Assembly: GCA_944325875.1 (NCBI GenBank)
Contig: CALVBU010000001.1
Span: forward strand, 186,001-250,000
Direction: 5' to 3'
Origin: Candidatus Gastranaerophilales bacterium
GTDB lineage: Bacteria > Cyanobacteriota > Vampirovibrionia > Gastranaerophilales > Gastranaerophilaceae
Length of the DNA stretch: 64,000 nucleotides
Shown in pieces: positions 27,476 to 35,667 of the stretch. A program made the translations under genes and the position numbers. The notes beneath the pieces were generated by a model, which was given only the letters and a program-made list of their open reading frames with translations, was not told the origin of the DNA and ran no database searches. Every line of letters starts with the position of its first letter. Positions within the stretch are counted from its first letter, which is position 1.

Positions 27476-29068
27476 TTATTTCAATAATTCCTGTCTTCTT
27501 TTTTCAACTTTTTCGTTATGAAGTCTATTCTCATTCATTCTGTTTCTAACAAATCCGTATAAGAGGTAAATCATAGCACCTACTCCCAACCAAACAGGGA
27601 ATAATAATGCTGAACTTGATGGCTGCATTGATTTATACACCATTAAACCGCCACAACAAATTATACCGAGAGAAGGTACAAATGGAGAGAACGGAACCTT
27701 GAAAGGTCTTTCTCTATCAGGATCAGTTTTTCTTAAAATCAAAACAGCTACACAAACTATAATAAATGAAGTAAATGTTCCATAGTTACACAATTCAGCA
27801 GCCACATCAAGATTTAAAGTCAAAATTCCAACAACAGCTAAAATACCGACAGTCCAAGTCAAAAGTGCAGGAGTATGGAATTTTGGATGTAACTTTTGAA
27901 ATCTTTGAGAAATGAAATGATCACGGCTCATCGCATACAAAATTCTTGTTGCAGCCATTTCTAAAACCAACAATACAGATGTTAAACCGGCAAGAGAACC
28001 AACAGAAATTAATCCAGCAGCCCAATTTTGCTTAGCCATCATCATACAATATGCCATAGGAGCTTTCAAAAATGCAGCAGGAACAGAAGTTGCAGTATCC
28101 TGCATACCTGTCAAGACTAAAGCTACAAGGACATATACTATTGTTGTTATTACTAATGAACCTATAATACCAATAGGCAAATCTTTTTGAGGATTTTTAC
28201 ACTCTTCAGCTGCAGTAGCAAGAGCATCAAATCCAATATATGCAAAGAATATTAAAAACGCACCGGCAAAAATCCCTTCAATTCCGTTAGGAGCAAAAGG
28301 AACCCAATTATCAGGTTTTACAAAAAATGCACCAGCTATAACAAATAAAGCAATAACCGCAAGTTTTATAAACACCATTAATCCAGCCATTTTAGTAGAA
28401 TCTTTAGTCCCTCTAACTAAAATTGCAGTCATTAAAAGTACAATTAAAATAGCCGGCAAATTTATACAAATAGGCACACCTAAAAACTTAGGAATAAATA
28501 TATCAGGATTTTCTGCTGCAATTTTGCTTGCAGTAAAAACATCATTTACAAGCCAAACAGGCGGATGAGCAATACAGGCAGGCAAGAATTTTTCAAACCC
28601 GCTAAGGAACTGGATAAAATGGTTAGACCAAGCACAAGCAACCGCAATAAAACCAATTGCATACTCAAGCATTAAAACCCAACCTACCATCCACGCTGCA
28701 AACTCACCAAGAGTTGCAAAAGTATAAGTATAAGCACCACCGGCAACTGGTATCATAGTTGCAAATTCAGAATAACATAATGCTGAAAATATACACGCAA
28801 TAGCTGCAATTACCATTGATACCATTAAGCCAGGTCCAGCACCAAGAGCTGAGCCATCAGCACTACCTGCAGCGGCAATACCGACTACAGCAAAAATTCC
28901 AGAACCAATAATCGCACCGACGCCGAGAATTATTAAATCCCAAACGCCTAAAGTTTTTTCTAATCCTTCTGACTTAGCATCTGCAAGCATTTCATCCAGA
29001 TTTTTAATACGAGTAATAGTCTTCAAAAAATTGCGAGTCAATGTCGCGCGATGATACTTTTCTGCCAT
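27476..29068 (-). CDS. APC-family amino acid permease (copy 2)
   Basis: 530-residue paralogue of the downstream permease, with GVGAIIGSGIFAVVGIAA in helix 1 and FFAYIGFDALATAAEEC in helix 6. The C-terminal blocks LILRKTDPDRERPFKVPF are almost identical between the copies, whereas the loop around residues 150-180 differs, hinting at different substrates. It is the first gene of the pair. GlyQ ends 19 bp upstream on the same strand, so all three may share a transcript. AAGGAAGG precedes the ATG. Confidence 0.9.
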   Translation of the reverse strand: MAEKYHRATLTRNFLKTITRIKNLDEMLADAKSEGLEKTLGVWDLIILGVGAIIGSGIFAVVGIAAAGSADGSALGAGPGLMVSMVIAAIACIFSALCYSEFATMIPVAGGAYTYTFATLGEFAAWMVGWVLMLEYAIGFIAVACAWSNHFIQFLSGFEKFLPACIAHPPVWLVNDVFTASKIAAENPDIFIPKFLGVPICINLPAILIVLLMTAILVRGTKDSTKMAGLMVFIKLAVIALFVIAGAFFVKPDNWVPFAPNGIEGIFAGAFLIFFAYIGFDALATAAEECKNPQKDLPIGIIGSLVITTIVYVLVALVLTGMQDTATSVPAAFLKAPMAYCMMMAKQNWAAGLISVGSLAGLTSVLLVLEMAATRILYAMSRDHFISQRFQKLHPKFHTPALLTWTVGILAVVGILTLNLDVAAELCNYGTFTSFIIVCVAVLILRKTDPDRERPFKVPFSPFVPSLGIICCGGLMVYKSMQPSSSALLFPVWLGVGAMIYLLYGFVRNRMNENRLHNEKVEKRRQELLK

Positions 29069-29087
29069 TTACCTTCCTTACTTAATC

Positions 29088-29960
29088 TTACTTACAAAGA
29101 GGGAATCCCAATTCTTCTCTTTGTGCTACATACAATTTTGCTACAGCTGATGCCATAGTTCTTACACGATTGATAAAGTTTATTCTCTCATCCTTACTGA
29201 TTACACCTCTTGCATCAAGTAAGTTGAAAGTATGAGAACATTTCAAAACATAATCATACGCAGGCAAAACTAACTTTGCATTAACACAATTATCAACTTC
29301 TTTTTGATAAAGGTCAAACATAGTAAACAATGATTTCGCATCGCTTACCTCAAAATTATATTTTGATTGTTCAATTTCATTTTGTAAGAATATTTCACCA
29401 TATTTTAATTTGTCATTCCACATAATATCGTAGACAGACTCTTTATTTTGCAAATACATAGCAATACGTTCAAGCCCGTAAGTAAGCTCCAACGCAACAG
29501 GTTTAACCTCCAACCCGCCGACTTGTTGGAAATAAGTAAATTGAGTAATTTCCATACCATCAAGCCATACTTCCCAGCCGACACCAGCAGCACCAAGAGT
29601 AGGTGATTCCCAGTTATCTTCTACAAAACGAACATCGTGTTCTTTTAAATCAATCCCCATCGCTTCCAAACTTTTTAAATAAAGTTCTTGAGCATTGTCA
29701 GGTGAAGGTTTTAAAATAACTTGGAATTGATAGTAATGTCCTAATCTATTAGGGTTTTCACCATATCTTGCATCAGTCGGACGTCTGCAAGGTTCAATCA
29801 TTGCAGTATTCCAAGGTTCAGGCCCCAATGAACGCAAAAAAGTTGCAGGATTCATTGTAGAAGCACCTTTTTCTATATCATAAGGCTGTTGAATAATACA
29901 GCCATAATCTGACCAATACTTTTGTAAATTAAAAACTAGTTCTTGAAAATTTAAAGCCAT
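29088..29960 (-). CDS. glyQ: Glycine-tRNA ligase alpha subunit
   Basis: Catalytic subunit of the bacterial heterotetrameric (alpha2beta2) glycyl-tRNA synthetase. It contains the class II motif-2 region [30 protein letters not shown] and the [13 protein letters not shown] motif 3. I start at ATG 29958-29960 ([16 protein letters not shown]), with GGGA upstream. The frame extended to 29993 lacks a site. The beta-subunit gene glyS is not adjacent (a permease follows), which is unusual for this enzyme type. No T-box leader was found upstream. Confidence 0.96.
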   Translation of the reverse strand: MALNFQELVFNLQKYWSDYGCIIQQPYDIEKGASTMNPATFLRSLGPEPWNTAMIEPCRRPTDARYGENPNRLGHYYQFQVILKPSPDNAQELYLKSLEAMGIDLKEHDVRFVEDNWESPTLGAAGVGWEVWLDGMEITQFTYFQQVGGLEVKPVALELTYGLERIAMYLQNKESVYDIMWNDKLKYGEIFLQNEIEQSKYNFEVSDAKSLFTMFDLYQKEVDNCVNAKLVLPAYDYVLKCSHTFNLLDARGVISKDERINFINRVRTMASAVAKLYVAQREELGFPLCK

Positions 29961-30149
29961 AACATGTCCCAATATTGTACTATTTACACTCATTCACACA
30001 CAAAAAATATTACGCGTTTATTGCGTGCTTTTTTCATCCTACGACCAACATAGCAAAATTGCAAACTTTATGTTTACAAATGTTACGGGAATAATGCGAG
30101 AAAAATTTTATTGTGATAATTTATATAATAACAAGGAGATAAATACATT

Positions 30150-30662
30150 ATGGCATTAAAGATTTTACTATTTTCAGGAAAACAATTTTCAGGAAAAGAC
30201 ACAGCTGCAAAAATTATGTTAAAGAAAATGCCTGACTACCATAGATGCGCAATAGGAGATTCTATTAAACTTGAGTATGGGAGACAAAAAGGCCTCAGCT
30301 ATGAGGAAATAGAAAAAAACAAAGCTTTATATAGAAAAGATTTAATTGAATTGGGGAACTGGGGCAGAGCACAAGATCCGGATTACTGGTTAAAAAAAGT
30401 AATAGATGAACCTGGAAATATTATGGTAACTGATGCCAGAGTCGAACATGAATATAATATGTTAAAACAAGCAGGAGCAAAATCAATTAGAGTCGAAGCT
30501 TCAAGAGAAACTAGAGCAAAAAGAGGCACTTTGGTAGGTGAAGATGACATTACAGAAGTTGGACTTGATCATATCAAAGATTGGGACTATGTCGTAGACA
30601 ACAATAAAGACTACGAACACTTAGAAAAACAACTTGATAAAATTATCAAAGAATTAAACTAA
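30150..30662 (+). CDS. P-loop kinase of the animal-type phosphomevalonate kinase/dNMP kinase group
   Basis: 170 residues. A P-loop LLFSGKQFSGKDTAAKI opens the protein. Further blocks are LEYGRQKGLSYEEI, YRKDLIELGNWGRAQDPDYW, VTDARVEHEYNMLKQAGA, SIRVEASRETRAKRG, GLDHIKDWDYVVDN and LEKQLDKII. From memory, these match the order of animal phosphomevalonate kinase (LFSGKRKSGKD, YKEAFRKDMIRWG, DTRR, GLDNFGDFDWVIEN, LEEQLENLI). Phage deoxynucleoside monophosphate kinases share the fold. It is monocistronic, with AAGGAG upstream and a strong terminator. Substrate is undecided: phosphomevalonate, dNMP or another small phosphate acceptor. Confidence 0.75.
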   Translation: MALKILLFSGKQFSGKDTAAKIMLKKMPDYHRCAIGDSIKLEYGRQKGLSYEEIEKNKALYRKDLIELGNWGRAQDPDYWLKKVIDEPGNIMVTDARVEHEYNMLKQAGAKSIRVEASRETRAKRGTLVGEDDITEVGLDHIKDWDYVVDNNKDYEHLEKQLDKIIKELN

Positions 30663-30689
30663 AAAAAGCTCCATTATGGAGCTTTTTTT
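30661..30689. terminator. Bidirectional terminator
   Basis: AAAAAAAGCTCC/GGAGCTTTTTTT stem with a 5-nt loop, between the convergent P-loop kinase gene and the pilin ending at 30688; it overlaps the pilin stop. Confidence 0.9.
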
Positions 30690-31392
30690 AGTAACTAACT
30701 TTATAAGGATAATCATCTGGAATTTTCCAACCATTATATTGAATTAAGGCGGTACAATATTGCTTTCCACGAGAGCCAGCACCTTGGCCATTGCAACCAT
30801 CTAATAAAGCTTGTCTGGTACCATCCCATTGCCATTTCCAGGGTTCAAAACCTTTATTATAATGATATAACCAGTATTGAATATCAGCTCCAGGCTCTGG
30901 ATTAAATGTAAATGAAAAAGAACAAATTCCATTCGTATTTGAATAATCAGAAGTATTTATACAACGTTCTAAGGCCCCAGGGTAAAAAATCCAATCTCTA
31001 GTATTTGTACTTACAGACCTCAAAGCACTGCCATCTGGGAAATACACAACAAAAGAACCATCAGAAAGAATTTTAGACTTAGTTATCTTCATATATGGAG
31101 CTATATATTTGTTAAACCATTTTTCTTGCTCAGAACTTCCAGGCACTGGATTTCCATCATCATCAAAAGCTGCACCAGCTAAATCTTGATACCAAATCTT
31201 TTTATCCCCATAATCAACTTCTGCCATTTTTACGGCTTGATTAATTGCAGAATAAAACTTCATCAATCTTGTCTCTACTACTCTATTATTATTTTTTTGT
31301 ATTAGCGTCGGCATTGTCATAGCTGCTACTATTCCTATTATGCCTAAAGTTATCAGCACTTCTGCTAAGGTAAAAGCGTTTTTCTTTTTCAT
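30688..31392 (-). CDS. Prepilin-like protein with long conserved leader, no adjacent regulator
   Basis: 234 residues. The leader MKKKNA precedes FTLAEVLITLG (Ala at -1, Glu5). It lacks the DxNGxKxPN hallmark and instead has SFTFNPEPGADIQYWLYHY. The end, CTALIQYNGWKIPDDYPY, matches the pilin at 24901. The ribosome site is CGGAGG (plus-strand 31397-31402). Unlike the regulator-paired pilins it follows a roughly 190-nt leader almost identical to that of the pilin at 51129, with a small ORF, a G tract and a CCTCCG element. It is probably a minor pilin under translational control. Confidence 0.88.
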   Translation of the reverse strand: MKKKNAFTLAEVLITLGIIGIVAAMTMPTLIQKNNNRVVETRLMKFYSAINQAVKMAEVDYGDKKIWYQDLAGAAFDDDGNPVPGSSEQEKWFNKYIAPYMKITKSKILSDGSFVVYFPDGSALRSVSTNTRDWIFYPGALERCINTSDYSNTNGICSFSFTFNPEPGADIQYWLYHYNKGFEPWKWQWDGTRQALLDGCNGQGAGSRGKQYCTALIQYNGWKIPDDYPYKVSY

Positions 31393-31590
31393 TTATCCTC
31401 CGTTTATATACTATTTCTAATTTTAACATTTTTCATACAAAAAATCACCGTGTCTATTGGCACGGCTTAATCTTTAGCTCTTTTCTTTCAATCGGAGGCC
31501 TAAGTCGGAAATGCTTATCTCAACTGTTAGTTGGTAGCCCCCCCCCCCGAAATTCTATCTATACTTATCTTTTGCATACATCCTCCTTCT
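31393..31590 (-). promoter_or_regulatory. Conserved pilin leader RNA (copy 1)
   Basis: Read on the minus strand: AAGGAGG, a small ORF (31527-31577) with 11 G residues (31538-31548), a conserved stretch containing CCTCCG (31493-31498), a hairpin CCGTG/CACGG (31448-31465), then CGGAGG (31397-31402) and the pilin ATG. CCTCCG is perfectly complementary to the pilin ribosome site and could hide it. The same order occurs at 52206-52405 with scattered substitutions. It matches no riboswitch class I know. Confidence 0.7.
31527..31577 (-). CDS. Leader peptide with poly-G tract (copy 1)
   Basis: ATG 31575-31577 follows AAGGAGG with a 4-nt gap and encodes MQKISIDRISGGGATN, 16 residues, ending at TAA inside the leader of the pilin at 30688. 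The three Gly codons come from 11 G residues. With one more G, or two fewer, the frame would run on to TAA at 31474-31476 and give a peptide of about 34 residues ending LRLKEKS. The copy at 52340 has the same design, and several differences between them are synonymous (AAG/AAA, AGA/AGG). Confidence 0.55.
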   Translation of the reverse strand: MQKISIDRISGGGATN

Positions 31591-31624
31591 TTTTTATTAT
31601 ATATTATTTCTGAAAAAATTTCAA

Positions 31625-31657
31625 TAAACAAGTCCATGGATTCCATGGACTTGTTTA
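31625..31657 (-). terminator. Terminator after the response regulator gene
   Basis: 15-bp perfect stem TAAACAAGTCCATGG/CCATGGACTTGTTTA with a 3-nt loop, a few bases past the stop codon. A T-rich stretch follows on the minus strand after ATTGAAA, so termination may be partly stem-driven. Confidence 0.7.
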
Positions 31658-31669
31658 TTAGATATTACA

Positions 31670-32362
31670 CTATACCATACCCTCTTTAACAGCCTTTACA
31701 GCAGCCTGAACTCTATCATTTACACACATTTTTTGTAATATTGAACAAACATGTGCCTTTGCCGTATGTACACTTACAATAAGCTCTTTTGCAATTTCAG
31801 TGTTGCTTTTACCGGATACAAGATGTTTTAAAACTTCGTACTCTCTTTCTGTCAAAGGAACTCTTCCCTCACTTTGTGATTTTCCAGGAAGAAAACCTAT
31901 ATTATCAACCTTAGGGAATGAATTCAACGCCATTTGAGCAACCATCGGATCAATCCAACATACCCCAATTGAAACATCGCGTACAACATCTGCAAGTTTT
32001 GTCGGATCTATATCTTTAAGACAATATGCTGAAGCACCTGAACTTAATGCTGCAAGAACTTCCTCTTCTCGATCGTGTGACGTTAAAGCTATAACTTTCA
32101 TTTCCGGATGAATTTCTTTAATTTTAATTGTAGCTTCAATACCGTTCATGCCAGGCAAGCCCAAATCCATCAAGACAACATCAGGCTTTTGATGGTCAAT
32201 TAATTTTAAACCTTCAATTGCATCTTCCGCCTCGGCTACTACCTGCAAGTCACTGTTTTCATTCAGCGCACAACGTAACCCCACGCGGGTAAGTTTAAAA
32301 TCTTCAATAATAGCAACTTTAATAACTTTCTTTTCCGCGAATGTACTAACTTTTTCTGACAT
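31670..32362 (-). CDS. NarL/FixJ-type response regulator
   Basis: 230 residues. The N-terminal receiver (about 14-130) has the acidic pair IIED, the phosphoacceptor Asp in VVLMDLGLPG, the switch Thr/Ser in ALTSHD and the conserved Lys in YCLKD. The C-terminal LuxR-type helix-turn-helix (about 165-228) includes LTEREYEVLKHLVSGKSNTE and VSVHTAKAHV. It is a DNA-binding output regulator phosphorylated by a histidine kinase not in the window. It is monocistronic with its own terminator. Target genes are unknown; the pilin operons are only a guess. Confidence 0.93.
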   Translation of the reverse strand: MSEKVSTFAEKKVIKVAIIEDFKLTRVGLRCALNENSDLQVVAEAEDAIEGLKLIDHQKPDVVLMDLGLPGMNGIEATIKIKEIHPEMKVIALTSHDREEEVLAALSSGASAYCLKDIDPTKLADVVRDVSIGVCWIDPMVAQMALNSFPKVDNIGFLPGKSQSEGRVPLTEREYEVLKHLVSGKSNTEIAKELIVSVHTAKAHVCSILQKMCVNDRVQAAVKAVKEGMV

Positions 32363-32529
32363 TTTGTAAACCCTCTATGTTTCTTACCTTCACTGACAAA
32401 ATTATTAAATAATAACAACAAGGATTAATCCATTACCCGAGTGTCTATAATTATTAAGTATTATTAAGAGTTGTTTTTGAATGTAATTTAATCGTGCTAT
32501 AATCTTAGAACAGGAGAAAGGGAGAGGAC

Positions 32530-34818
32530 ATGCTGGATTTTCTGTTTAAGAAAAAGAAAAATGAAGAAAAAAAAGATTTAGTTTTAAACGAAGTTTATGG
32601 AAAACTAAAAAGAAAATATAACTTTGATAAAATATCTGTTAAACGCAAAACAGAAATTAAAAACATTGTTAATAAATATGGATATTTGAATTATCCGCAT
32701 ATAAAAGCACTTGAAGAATTATCAAACGAGGAAGTTCTTTACGGATTGGAAATCAAGTGGAAAAAGAACCATACATTTAAAGATGGTAAATTTAGCTTTA
32801 AAAACAATGAAATAAGCCCTCTTGCAAGAAATAAAGTTAAAAACTCCGACTGGATTAAAAAGGAAGGTCATAATATAAAACTCATAAACCTTGCAGGTCT
32901 TGGAAACGGTAATGAGACAAATGATTCAGGCAAATTCTTTGACTGGTTAAGACAATTATTGATTCTACCAACAGGAGATTTGAATAATAATATATTTAAC
33001 ACCACAATATACTTAATTCCTTTCCATCCGAGAGAATTCGGATGCGCATATCTGCCAAAGAGTTCTGAAGTAAGCGAAGCTCTAAACGATAAAGAAATTG
33101 AAAGCATAACAGGCTTAAATACAAAACAACAAGTTCAATTATTTATCGAATTAGCTCAGCTGGCAGGGCACCCTGTAATTTATGATATACTACCTCAAAC
33201 AGGCAGGTTTTCTAAAGCCGTACTTGCAAACCCATATATAGCAAGATGGTTCGACATTACAGAAATACAAAAAATAATGTCTAAAAAAATTGATTTTGCT
33301 GCAGAAATTCTAAAAGAAGCATACGACAGCGAAGATGTCGATGTAGTAAAAGATATCTACATACAATCATTAAACGGAAGCACAGGAAATCTTACAGAGC
33401 ATTATCAAAATATATTCAACCACTTTGAAAAAGAAATGGATGAACTAAAACTCCAAGTATCAAACAATATGCTTTTAAAAGATAACCAAGCCAACATTCA
33501 CAAAAGAGTAAAAGATATTGTTGCCAAAATTCATGAATTTAAAAATAATCAAAAAATAACTGAAGATGATATAACAAAACAAATTGATACAATTCAAGAA
33601 CTAATCAAAGAAGGGCTATGGCCAGCTCCGGGGGGAGCTTGGTGTTCTGCAGGTATTCCTATATATGATAGAATGAGTGAATGCGGAGGCTATCCAATAT
33701 TTAAGCATTTTGACTATAAAGGTGAAGATGTTACAAATTTTGCAAACTTGGATTGTCAAACACCATATTACTTTGCATTCTTAGAAGATGGAACATACAA
33801 TAGACCTGTAATTGACTACTTCATTGAATATATGCAAAAAATCCAAGAAGACTACAATTTTGATGGGTTTAGAGTTGACCATATTGACCATATTGTAGAT
33901 AAAGTTTCCGAAAAAGATGGAAAACCGATAAGTTATAGAGCTCCAAGAATTGTACTAAATGAGCTTAATACAGAAATGAAGAAAAAAATCCCATATTTCG
34001 GAACCCTCGCAGAATATATGTTATGGGATAATTTCTTAAAAGAATATCACGAAGACATGAACTTTGATATCTTATGGGGAAATGATATCGTATCACAGCA
34101 AAGCAAAACTCCTGAATGCATTGTTGAGGACAACCAAAGTCTAACAAACTATAATATTAACTTTAAAGATGGAGAAAAGCTTTCTATATTAAAAACATAT
34201 AATAACCAAGACGGAGAATTCAGAGCTATTGACCAATATCCTGGCCAATTAACTGCTGAAGGGGCACTTTTCAAATGGGCGAAATACAAATTACTACCTG
34301 GCGGAAAATTCGCACAAAGATCGGTTTTATATATAGATGGTGATGAAAGCTTCACAAAAAGAGGAATTGAAAGCGTTATCGGAGAAGAAAAATCAATGCC
34401 TCGAGAAAAAAATTATGATTTTTATCATAAATTTGACGCTATCGATAGATTTATAAAATCTCAACCAATTATAACTGATGGTGAAGCACAAATAATGGTA
34501 CAAGACGATGATGGTTTTGTTGTTTGGCTCATCTCAAAAGAACCTCTTAAAAAGGCTTTTCTTGTTGCAGCTAACTATAATTATCCTACGGAGTTCATTA
34601 CAATTGAAGATGAAAACGGTTCTCATAGAGAATGGAAAAAAGGTAATATAATTAAAGAGAAAAGCATAAAACTACCTGGAGATTTCACTTTAACCTCAGA
34701 ATATATATTAAAAGATGAGAAATATACAAGCAAAAAACTTGATAAGCCTTTAACTGAATTATATTTTGAAGAACTAAAACCTTCAGAATTTCATATATAT
34801 TCAATCCAAAAAATTTAG
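32530..34818 (+). CDS. GH13-like (alpha-amylase superfamily) glycosidase
   Basis: 762 residues, cytoplasmic (no signal peptide; charged start MLDFLFKKKKNEEKKD). The catalytic barrel is suggested by VIYDILPQTGRFSK (about 220), FDGFRVDHIDHI (about 450, carrying the nucleophile Asp of GH13 region II) and FGTLAEYMLWDN (about 495, acid/base Glu of region III). The final ~120 residues look like a beta-sandwich C-domain. Unusually, a long charged insertion (about 270-370) separates the first barrel strands from a Gly-rich WPAPGGAWCSAGIP segment. It may process glycogen-like or other alpha-glucans, along with gpi and the phosphohexomutase. Specificity is unknown. Confidence 0.75.
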   Translation: MLDFLFKKKKNEEKKDLVLNEVYGKLKRKYNFDKISVKRKTEIKNIVNKYGYLNYPHIKALEELSNEEVLYGLEIKWKKNHTFKDGKFSFKNNEISPLARNKVKNSDWIKKEGHNIKLINLAGLGNGNETNDSGKFFDWLRQLLILPTGDLNNNIFNTTIYLIPFHPREFGCAYLPKSSEVSEALNDKEIESITGLNTKQQVQLFIELAQLAGHPVIYDILPQTGRFSKAVLANPYIARWFDITEIQKIMSKKIDFAAEILKEAYDSEDVDVVKDIYIQSLNGSTGNLTEHYQNIFNHFEKEMDELKLQVSNNMLLKDNQANIHKRVKDIVAKIHEFKNNQKITEDDITKQIDTIQELIKEGLWPAPGGAWCSAGIPIYDRMSECGGYPIFKHFDYKGEDVTNFANLDCQTPYYFAFLEDGTYNRPVIDYFIEYMQKIQEDYNFDGFRVDHIDHIVDKVSEKDGKPISYRAPRIVLNELNTEMKKKIPYFGTLAEYMLWDNFLKEYHEDMNFDILWGNDIVSQQSKTPECIVEDNQSLTNYNINFKDGEKLSILKTYNNQDGEFRAIDQYPGQLTAEGALFKWAKYKLLPGGKFAQRSVLYIDGDESFTKRGIESVIGEEKSMPREKNYDFYHKFDAIDRFIKSQPIITDGEAQIMVQDDDGFVVWLISKEPLKKAFLVAANYNYPTEFITIEDENGSHREWKKGNIIKEKSIKLPGDFTLTSEYILKDEKYTSKKLDKPLTELYFEELKPSEFHIYSIQKI

Positions 34819-34850
34819 TTCAATACTATTTAAATAAATCATACATATAC

Positions 34851-34879
34851 TTGACACATGCTTAAAATATTGATATTAT
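34851..34879 (+). promoter_or_regulatory. Strong promoter of the pilin at 34945
   Basis: A perfect TTGACA (34851-34856), a 17-bp spacer and TATTAT (34874-34879), giving a leader of about 60 nt with an AGAAAGG ribosome site. No operator-like repeats and no paired regulator are seen, which fits constitutive high expression. Confidence 0.8.
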
Positions 34880-34944
34880 AATGGCAAGTATAACAAAAAG
34901 ATATTTAGATCATAGCTTTATTTAAGAAGAAAGGTGAAAAGATT

Positions 34945-35604
34945 ATGACAAAAAGATTCGGTTTTACTTTGGCAGAAGTATTGATTACTTTGGGTATTAT
35001 CGGTGTTGTAGCTGCAATGACAATGCCTACATTGATGAACTCAACTAACGGTGCACAATACAAAACAGCTTACAAAAAAGCTTTATCTGTATTGTCTCAA
35101 GCTGTAGTTTTGAACGTTGCTCTTGATGACTATGATTTGTCTCAAACAACTTCTACAACTACTAATGATAACGCATCATTATACAACTTATTCAACAACC
35201 GTATGAATGTTGTTAAAACTGACGGTAATGCTTATACCGCAACTCCAACAACTGGTAATGTAAAATTTGGTGATAAAACATCAAACTATACATTGTACTT
35301 CAATGATGGTATCACATTTACATTCCCTAAAAATGCATCAAATTGTACTGAAGGTAACGCAACAACAAATGCTGCTGATAACGGAACAGATGGTAATCCT
35401 GGCTACTGCTATGGTGTAATTGATGTTAACGGTGAAAAGAACCCTAACAAACTTGTTAACTGCGACGGTAAAGCTTGGAACGCAGGTGGAGAAGATTGTA
35501 AGGTAACTAACCCTACAGATATTTATCCTGTAATTATGTATGACCAAACAGTTCTTCCAGCAACTAGAGCTGCTGAAGCTGTTCTTTACGGTGCAGGTAA
35601 ATAG
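34945..35604 (+). CDS. Probable major type IV pilin
   Basis: 219 residues. The leader MTKRFG precedes FTLAEVLITLG, with the classical Gly at -1 and Glu5. The rest is rich in Thr, Asn and Ala (SQTTSTTTNDNASLY) and has the hallmark IDVNGEKNPNK and three cysteines, two in the DGNPGYCYG and VNCDGK segments. The codon pattern (TTG, GCT, AAC, GAC, repeated ACT) differs from the other pilins and resembles pnp, suggesting high expression. A consensus promoter, no divergent regulator and a strong terminator support a role as the main structural subunit. Confidence 0.85.
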   Translation: MTKRFGFTLAEVLITLGIIGVVAAMTMPTLMNSTNGAQYKTAYKKALSVLSQAVVLNVALDDYDLSQTTSTTTNDNASLYNLFNNRMNVVKTDGNAYTATPTTGNVKFGDKTSNYTLYFNDGITFTFPKNASNCTEGNATTNAADNGTDGNPGYCYGVIDVNGEKNPNKLVNCDGKAWNAGGEDCKVTNPTDIYPVIMYDQTVLPATRAAEAVLYGAGK

Positions 35605-35622
35605 TTTAAAAACTAGTTTAAC

Positions 35623-35655
35623 AAAAAAGATGAAGCCAAAAGCTTCATCTTTTTT
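35623..35655. terminator. Terminator after the major pilin
   Basis: AAAAAAGATGAAGC/GCTTCATCTTTTTT stem with a 5-nt loop and extended T run. Symmetrical, so it can also serve the convergent gene ending at 35668. Confidence 0.9.
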
Positions 35656-35667
35656 TTATTCTTTAAT

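Noticed and set aside
25912-29068. The two adjacent permeases as one frameshifted gene
   Set aside because: Each is a full-length transporter with its own start, helix-1 signature and C-terminus, so they are tandem paralogues.
29961-30149. T-box leader before glyQ
   Set aside because: No specifier loop, T-box sequence or antiterminator pairing could be found in the upstream 190 bases.
31538-31548. Poly-C/G tract as a sequencing or assembly artefact
   Set aside because: Two separate loci carry the same tract in the same conserved leader. The exact count of 11 could still be uncertain in short-read data.
31430-31600. c-di-GMP-I riboswitch suggested by GGAGGCCTAAG-like bases in the pilin leader
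   Set aside because: Those bases occur only on the strand opposite the pilin transcript, and the rest of the riboswitch consensus is absent.
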